Source: Phoronis ovalis
Lineage: Eukaryota; Phoronida; Phoronidae
NCBI GenBank assembly: GCA_028565635.1
Contig: JAOXYB010049647.1
Span: 1-11,867, forward strand
DNA length: 11,867 nt
Direction of reading: 5' to 3'
The notes beneath the pieces were generated by a model. The model did no database searches, was not told the origin of the DNA, and saw only the letters and a list, made by a program, of their open reading frames with translations. The stretch's first letter is position 1. The number at the start of each line of letters is the position of its first letter. This document shows, in pieces, positions 8,512-11,867 of the stretch. Both the position numbers and the translations under genes were made by a program.

Positions 8512-9230
8512 ATGCATACTTTATCCCTCTATTATCACAGTGTAGCTGCCTGTTTACATTAGATTTGGTTAGTCTTTGAAATTGGGGTGTTAAAAATAAT
8601 CTAGCAGTGATGCAATTTGATATTTTAATATATGGACTTAAATTTGTTTAAAGTTTGTTTAATTTCTATATTTCTTACACTACAAATAGGTTTGCATTAC
8701 ATCTTTCTTTCTGTATAATTTAGATCACAACTATTGCTATAATTGTGTTGCTTCTATTAAATTACAGTGTCCACTTCTCAGATGGCAATTACACACAGAG
8801 CTTCGGTAATTTATGTGCATCATAATTACAAAGTTTATAACAGTCTTGGAATAAAATGTGTGCACAATCACATGCCCATTGGGCTTGAAATTCTTATTTT
8901 ACACATCCCCTGTTTGTAATTCAGAGTCAAACAGCTCTGTAAGCAACTACGAATCACAAGGCTTCCCAAGATACTTTAATTTTCTCAATAGATGCTTTTA
9001 TAGTTTCCTGTAAATCATGTGACTGCTATTGATCATGATATGCCTACCTGGCAGGGAAAAATTGGACTAATTTACTTTAAAGCATCATTCTCTTTATGTC
9101 ATTAGAATCAAAAGCCTTCAAGACATGGTTTTAAAAATTTGTATTGTGAAGCAAGATATTTATAATAAAAAATCTGACCACCTCAGGAATGTGTGACTGC
9201 GTGTGTGTGTAACAGTGAGAATATAGCCAC
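8512..9230. other. Intergenic, nothing recognised
   Basis: AT-rich spacer between the short MITE and the tandem duplication. It contains additional AATAAA hexamers near 8850 and 9166 that could serve as late DHCR24 poly(A) signals, and a short GT microsatellite at about 9200-9210. Confidence 0.5.
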
Positions 9231-9624
9231 TTTTTGGGACCTATGTGTTCAAAATTCTCTCATTTTTGGGACCCAATGAGCTCAAAATGTTTTTTGGTGT
9301 CTTTCTTTTAAGCATCCAGACATCCGATAACAATTAGTCTTATTTCGTTTTTGGGACCAGGCAGTGAAAACATACCCTTTTATTACTTGGGTACCCATGT
9401 CCGTTATGAAGTGTACAAAATACAGAGTATACAAAATTGTTAATTTTTGAGACTTATGTGTTTAAAATTCTTCTCTGTGTTTGGGAAATACAAAATTACT
9501 ACGCTTTCTGGGACTTTTTTGTCCTGAATTCAAGATGAGAAACAACCATATTTTTTGGATGTCTTTCTTTTAAAGCACAAGCAAACTATTAATCTTATTT
9601 TGTTTTTTGGGCCAGGTACTGAAC
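9231..9624 (+). repeat. Diverged tandem duplication (copies at 9231-9368 and 9444-9624)
   Basis: The two copies share, in the same order, TTTTTG(G/A)GAC(C/T), TATGTGTT(C/T)AAAATTCT, GTCTTTCTTTTAA(A)GCA, ATT(A/G)(G/A)TCTTATTT(C/T)G and TTTTTGGG(A)CCAGG followed by A/CTGAA. The second copy has roughly 45 extra bases in its middle. Within copies the short motif TTTTTGGGAC recurs (9231, 9263, 9350). No coding content or terminal structure was found, so it could be a local duplication or part of an unrecognised interspersed repeat. Confidence 0.7.
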
Positions 9625-10013
9625 ACCCAATTTTTTTTTTTGCTACATTTTTGAGTTATTTTATACCCAATTCAAGGTGCCCTGGGTATTAACTTTCAGA
9701 TAATATCTGTATTTAATTTTTGATTTTCAATCTTTTAAGCAAATTAGTTCCAGTTTAACAACTAGAAGGTCCCACTTACTGTTTAGGGTTACTGAAGTTA
9801 CACTCAAATTCAGTTGCTATTTTCACAGCAACACATACACAGGTTACACCACATTATTAGGACAATAATATACAGTGTCACCTTGCAAACAGAAACAATG
9901 TCTATACAACATAAGACACAGATAAAGGAATCCATTCGCTTTACGCAGTCACTACTAAAACTTTTACAAGTTATAGAAATACCATGAAGAGCTCGTTTCG
10001 GTTCATAGGCACA
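9625..10013 (-). other. Probable 3' untranslated region of the - strand gene
   Basis: Non-coding, AT-rich, immediately downstream of the - strand stop. A variant poly(A) hexamer ATTAAA on the - strand is at 9717-9712, about 300 nt past the stop; a canonical AATAAA lies at 9384-9379. Which is used cannot be told from sequence. Confidence 0.35.
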
Positions 10014-10081
10014 TTACAGAACAAGTTCACTTTCGCTCAGAGATGGCACATCACTTAAGTCAAGGTCATCCAAATTAAGGC
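10014..10081 (-). CDS. Unidentified gene, terminal exon
   Basis: On the - strand the acceptor AATTTTTCAG is followed by a 68-bp coding stretch that continues the phase-1 frame: SLNLDDLDLSDVPSLSESEL and then VL, with TAA at 10016-10014. Too short to stand alone; support comes from exact phase continuity and from composition matching the preceding exon (leucines spaced among Asp/Ser). Confidence 0.7.
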
Positions 10082-11462
10082 CTGAAAAATTAAAATTTTC
10101 AATTATGAATATTTTGTAGAAAACTTTATACAGACAGCTAATTCAAATTCAAAAATAGAAATTCAAATTTTGCATTAATTTTCTATAATTATGCACTTTT
10201 TGTCTTTACAGCTTCTATTTGAATATGTTCTTGTACTGTTTGTGTTATTAAATATGTTTAGCATGGTATCTATACCCCAGAATCTGTAAAAATGTTATCG
10301 TTTATTAGTGATATTTATTATAATACTAAATTTTGCTAGAAAACCTCAGATAGATTTCACAGCAGCTCATGCGCTATAGAGTAGTCACTGTTTATGTAGC
10401 AGCTGCGGACAACAGCACTAGAACCATAGCTTAAACTCGGGAATAAACCTTGCTGCCACTTCACCATATTGGAAGTGATCCAGGTCAAAATCAAACTTGA
10501 CCAGTATTTTGGCCTCAATTTAATTTTTATCATCTGAATTAAAACTACCTCTTTATGTATCAGTTTTCAAGAACTGGTCAAAACCAATTTAGACTGTGGA
10601 AAAATTGAGGAATTAGCAGTTGACCCATTTTCTAAGGTCATTCCAAGGTCATAAACTACACCTATCCAATAACACCTGCACACCTAAGGCCTTCTTAAAA
10701 TCACAATCAAATCATCCAGGCACTGTTTTGTCCATGCAGCTATAGACGTACTGTGAGGTACTTCTCTGGAAGAAACATGGCTGTCAATGGATAACTGATC
10801 CGAGTCAAAATCATACTGGTCTGTAGTTTGTTAACAGATGGTACAATTTCTACTCCACTACTTTGAAATATCATATTTATCAGAACTACAATCAAAAATA
10901 TACCATATACTCACTACGATCTTTCCAACCATTTTGTGCAGGTTTTGTGTGAAACGAGAAATCATCGCTACTGAGGTCGGCCAAGCTTATGCTACTTAGT
11001 CCACTTGAATCAGAGAATAAATCGCCACCACCTCCACCACCACTTTTACCCTGCGACTTCCTCAGTTTTGATTTCTTTCCTGAAAGATAACGTTGCCAAG
11101 ATATTTCTGGTATATACCTGCAAGTACTTAACTTTTTTGGCATAATCCTTTTTTATTTTTTTTGGAAACAAGTGCATACTTGATAACCATGTGAAAAGGA
11201 AAATATTACACTCCTTTTACACACTGCAATTGTGTCATTCTTTAAAAACCAATTTGAAATATTAAATGCATTTTTATTAGGGTTTACTCAAAATACAACA
11301 GACAGTTGCACGTACTTGAAATAGCTGACTGAATCATTATCCTATGTATGATTTCACATACCTTTTCTATTACTGTCACTTTCATTCTCTTTGTTCACGC
11401 TACTGACATAGAGTTGAGATTCCATTCCAGAAAGTTTATCCCTCAGACTAAATATAGTGTTC
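10014..11462 (-). CDS. Unidentified gene, last three exons (acidic Ser/Asp/Leu-rich C-terminus)
   Basis: Exons in transcript order are 11462-11362, 11079-10915 and 10081-10014. All junctions are GT-AG and all phase 1, giving 110 residues to a TAA stop. The segment begins NTIFSLRDKLSGMESQL, possibly the end of a helix. A short Asn/Glu/Ser region follows, then a basic patch (KKSKLRK), a hexaglycine, and a Ser-rich acidic tail containing LFSDSSGLSSISLADLSSDD and ending LNLDDLDLSDVPSLSESELVL with stop one residue later or less. The repeated hydrophobic-plus-acidic pattern looks like a disordered binding tail or phosphorylation target. I do not recognise the family. The 5' part lies beyond the right edge. 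The consistent phase, clean splice sites and open frame across three exons make it a believable gene; the product is unknown. Confidence 0.75.
10476..10817 (+). repeat. Dispersed direct repeat in last intron of - strand gene
   Basis: A 22-base segment starting TGATCC at 10476 recurs at 10796 with 19 of 22 bases equal; both contain GTCAAAATCA. The copies lie 320 bp apart and similarity beyond them is weak, suggesting old repeats. Confidence 0.4.
10635..10651 (+). promoter_or_regulatory. Perfect DR5 nuclear-receptor element (AGGTCA-N5-AGGTCA)
   Basis: Two identical AGGTCA half-sites at 10635-10640 and 10646-10651 are separated by TTCCA, the classical arrangement bound by RAR-RXR heterodimers. 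The second half-site is preceded by CCA, matching the YCAAGGTCA consensus for monomeric NR5A/FTZ-F1-type receptors. It lies in the last intron of the - strand gene. The match is seen; function is inference. Confidence 0.35.
10915..11079 (-). CDS. Unidentified gene, penultimate exon (Gly6 and Ser-rich)
   Basis: On the - strand the acceptor TTATCTTTCAG precedes it and the strong donor GTGAGT follows. It encodes a split Gly, KKSKLRKSQGKS, six glycines, then DLFSDSSGLSSISLADLSSD, DFSF and an end at WKDR plus one base. The glycines are coded by a mixed GGT/GGA/GGC run (CCACC triplets on the + strand near 11025-11042), a site prone to length variation. The open frame reaches further both ways, but the splice signals delimit the exon. 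Confidence 0.75.
11362..11462 (-). CDS. Unidentified gene, third-from-last exon
   Basis: On the - strand the acceptor TTTAATCGCAG precedes this 101-bp exon and the donor GTATGT follows it. Only one frame is free of stops: one base completing an upstream codon, then 33 codons starting NTIFSLRDKLSGM and ending ESDSNRK, then one base of a split glycine codon. Confidence 0.65.
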
Positions 11463-11867
11463 CTGCGATTAAACAAAACATATCAGTGCAAAATTAAACA
11501 CCTTGCACTACTGTAACACATCTGTTTATTGCAGTTTGAGTCTTTATACGGTGCCATGAAATAAACAGGAACACTTAGGTACTGCCACTTTTTTGTTTCT
11601 ATTTCAACAATAAAGCAACTTATGCTTTTCAAAAATAAACTCAATTATGTACTCAAGAACCATAAACTGCTTTTATTTATATTTTATTTCTTACTACTGA
11701 CAGCCATATAAAGTGTAGCACTATAAGGGATCATCTCAAAAGTTATAGCAATGTCCCCAAACTTATAACGTTTAATATAGGGGGCAGGGGGGGGGGGTAA
11801 AATCCACCTACGTTTATGGGTTAGTGCGAAATGAAAAAATCATGCCTAGTATATACGATATTTATTA
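11463..11867 (-). other. Presumed intron of the - strand gene running off the window
   Basis: Begins, reading the - strand, beyond the acceptor at 11463-11464. No further exon with matching phase was recognised up to the edge. Contains the G-rich run. Confidence 0.5.
11780..11797 (+). repeat. G-rich run (G5-CA-G11)
   Basis: Five and eleven consecutive guanines separated by CA. It could form a G-quadruplex, or be an error-prone homopolymer or a transposon terminus like the G-run ends at 8201/8498. It lies in the presumed intron of the - strand gene. Confidence 0.6.

Larger units (their letters stand above)
10082..10914 (-). other. Last intron of the - strand gene
   Basis: 833 bp, GT-AG on the - strand. 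It contains the DR5 element and the dispersed direct repeat, and its composition is less AT-rich than the flanking spacer between about 10370 and 10830, hinting at an old inserted repeat. Confidence 0.6.

Noticed and set aside
10060-10068. TCAAGGTCA, an exact ERR/FTZ-F1 type site
   Set aside because: It falls within coding sequence for the Asp/Leu-rich tail of the - strand gene and is explained by those codons.
1-11867. CRISPR arrays, prokaryotic operons, rRNA, defence systems
   Set aside because: No regularly spaced identical repeats with unique spacers, no ribosome-binding sites and no bacterial-type genes; the window is clearly split-gene animal DNA.

Overview
The window is animal nuclear DNA: AT-rich, split genes with canonical GT-AG introns, no bacterial-style operons or ribosome-binding sites. 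The coding exons resemble vertebrate DHCR24 closely. Short introns, AT-rich intergenic DNA and several small non-autonomous DNA transposons fit an invertebrate, probably a lophotrochozoan such as a bivalve mollusc. That placement is inference; no species-specific marker was seen.

Layout. Positions 1-2663 hold no recognised exon. They contain a clear 1354-bp non-autonomous DNA transposon (332-1685) with about 220-bp terminal inverted repeats and a 5-bp target-site duplication. Positions 2664-6400 (+ strand) carry seven exons encoding the last 439 residues of delta(24)-sterol reductase (DHCR24), running to its stop codon. Only the N-terminal part is missing (about 77 residues by alignment to the remembered 516-residue human protein, including the membrane anchor); its exon lies left of the window or was not recognisable. 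Positions 6401 to about 8190 are 3' untranslated/intergenic DNA with a possible poly(A) signal. Positions 8198-8500 hold a second, roughly 300-bp MITE with short inverted repeats and a target duplication. Positions 9231-9624 contain a diverged tandem duplication. On the - strand, 11462 down to 10014, three exons encode the last 110 residues of a second gene. It ends in a low-complexity Ser/Asp/Leu-rich acidic tail with a hexaglycine run, and I could not identify it. Its 5' part lies beyond the right edge.

The two genes converge tail to tail across about 3.6 kb of repeat-bearing DNA. DHCR24 reduces the C24 double bond of sterol side chains, for example desmosterol to cholesterol. In invertebrates that take sterols from food it is expected to act in the last step of converting phytosterols to cholesterol. 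Nothing in the sequence ties the second gene to sterol metabolism.

I found no previously undescribed system. The points most worth a second look are the long-TIR transposon with regularly repeated subterminal motifs, a perfect DR5 nuclear-receptor element in an intron of the second gene, the second MITE with its internal 34-bp tandem units and 16-bp palindrome, and the unidentified acidic C-terminus.
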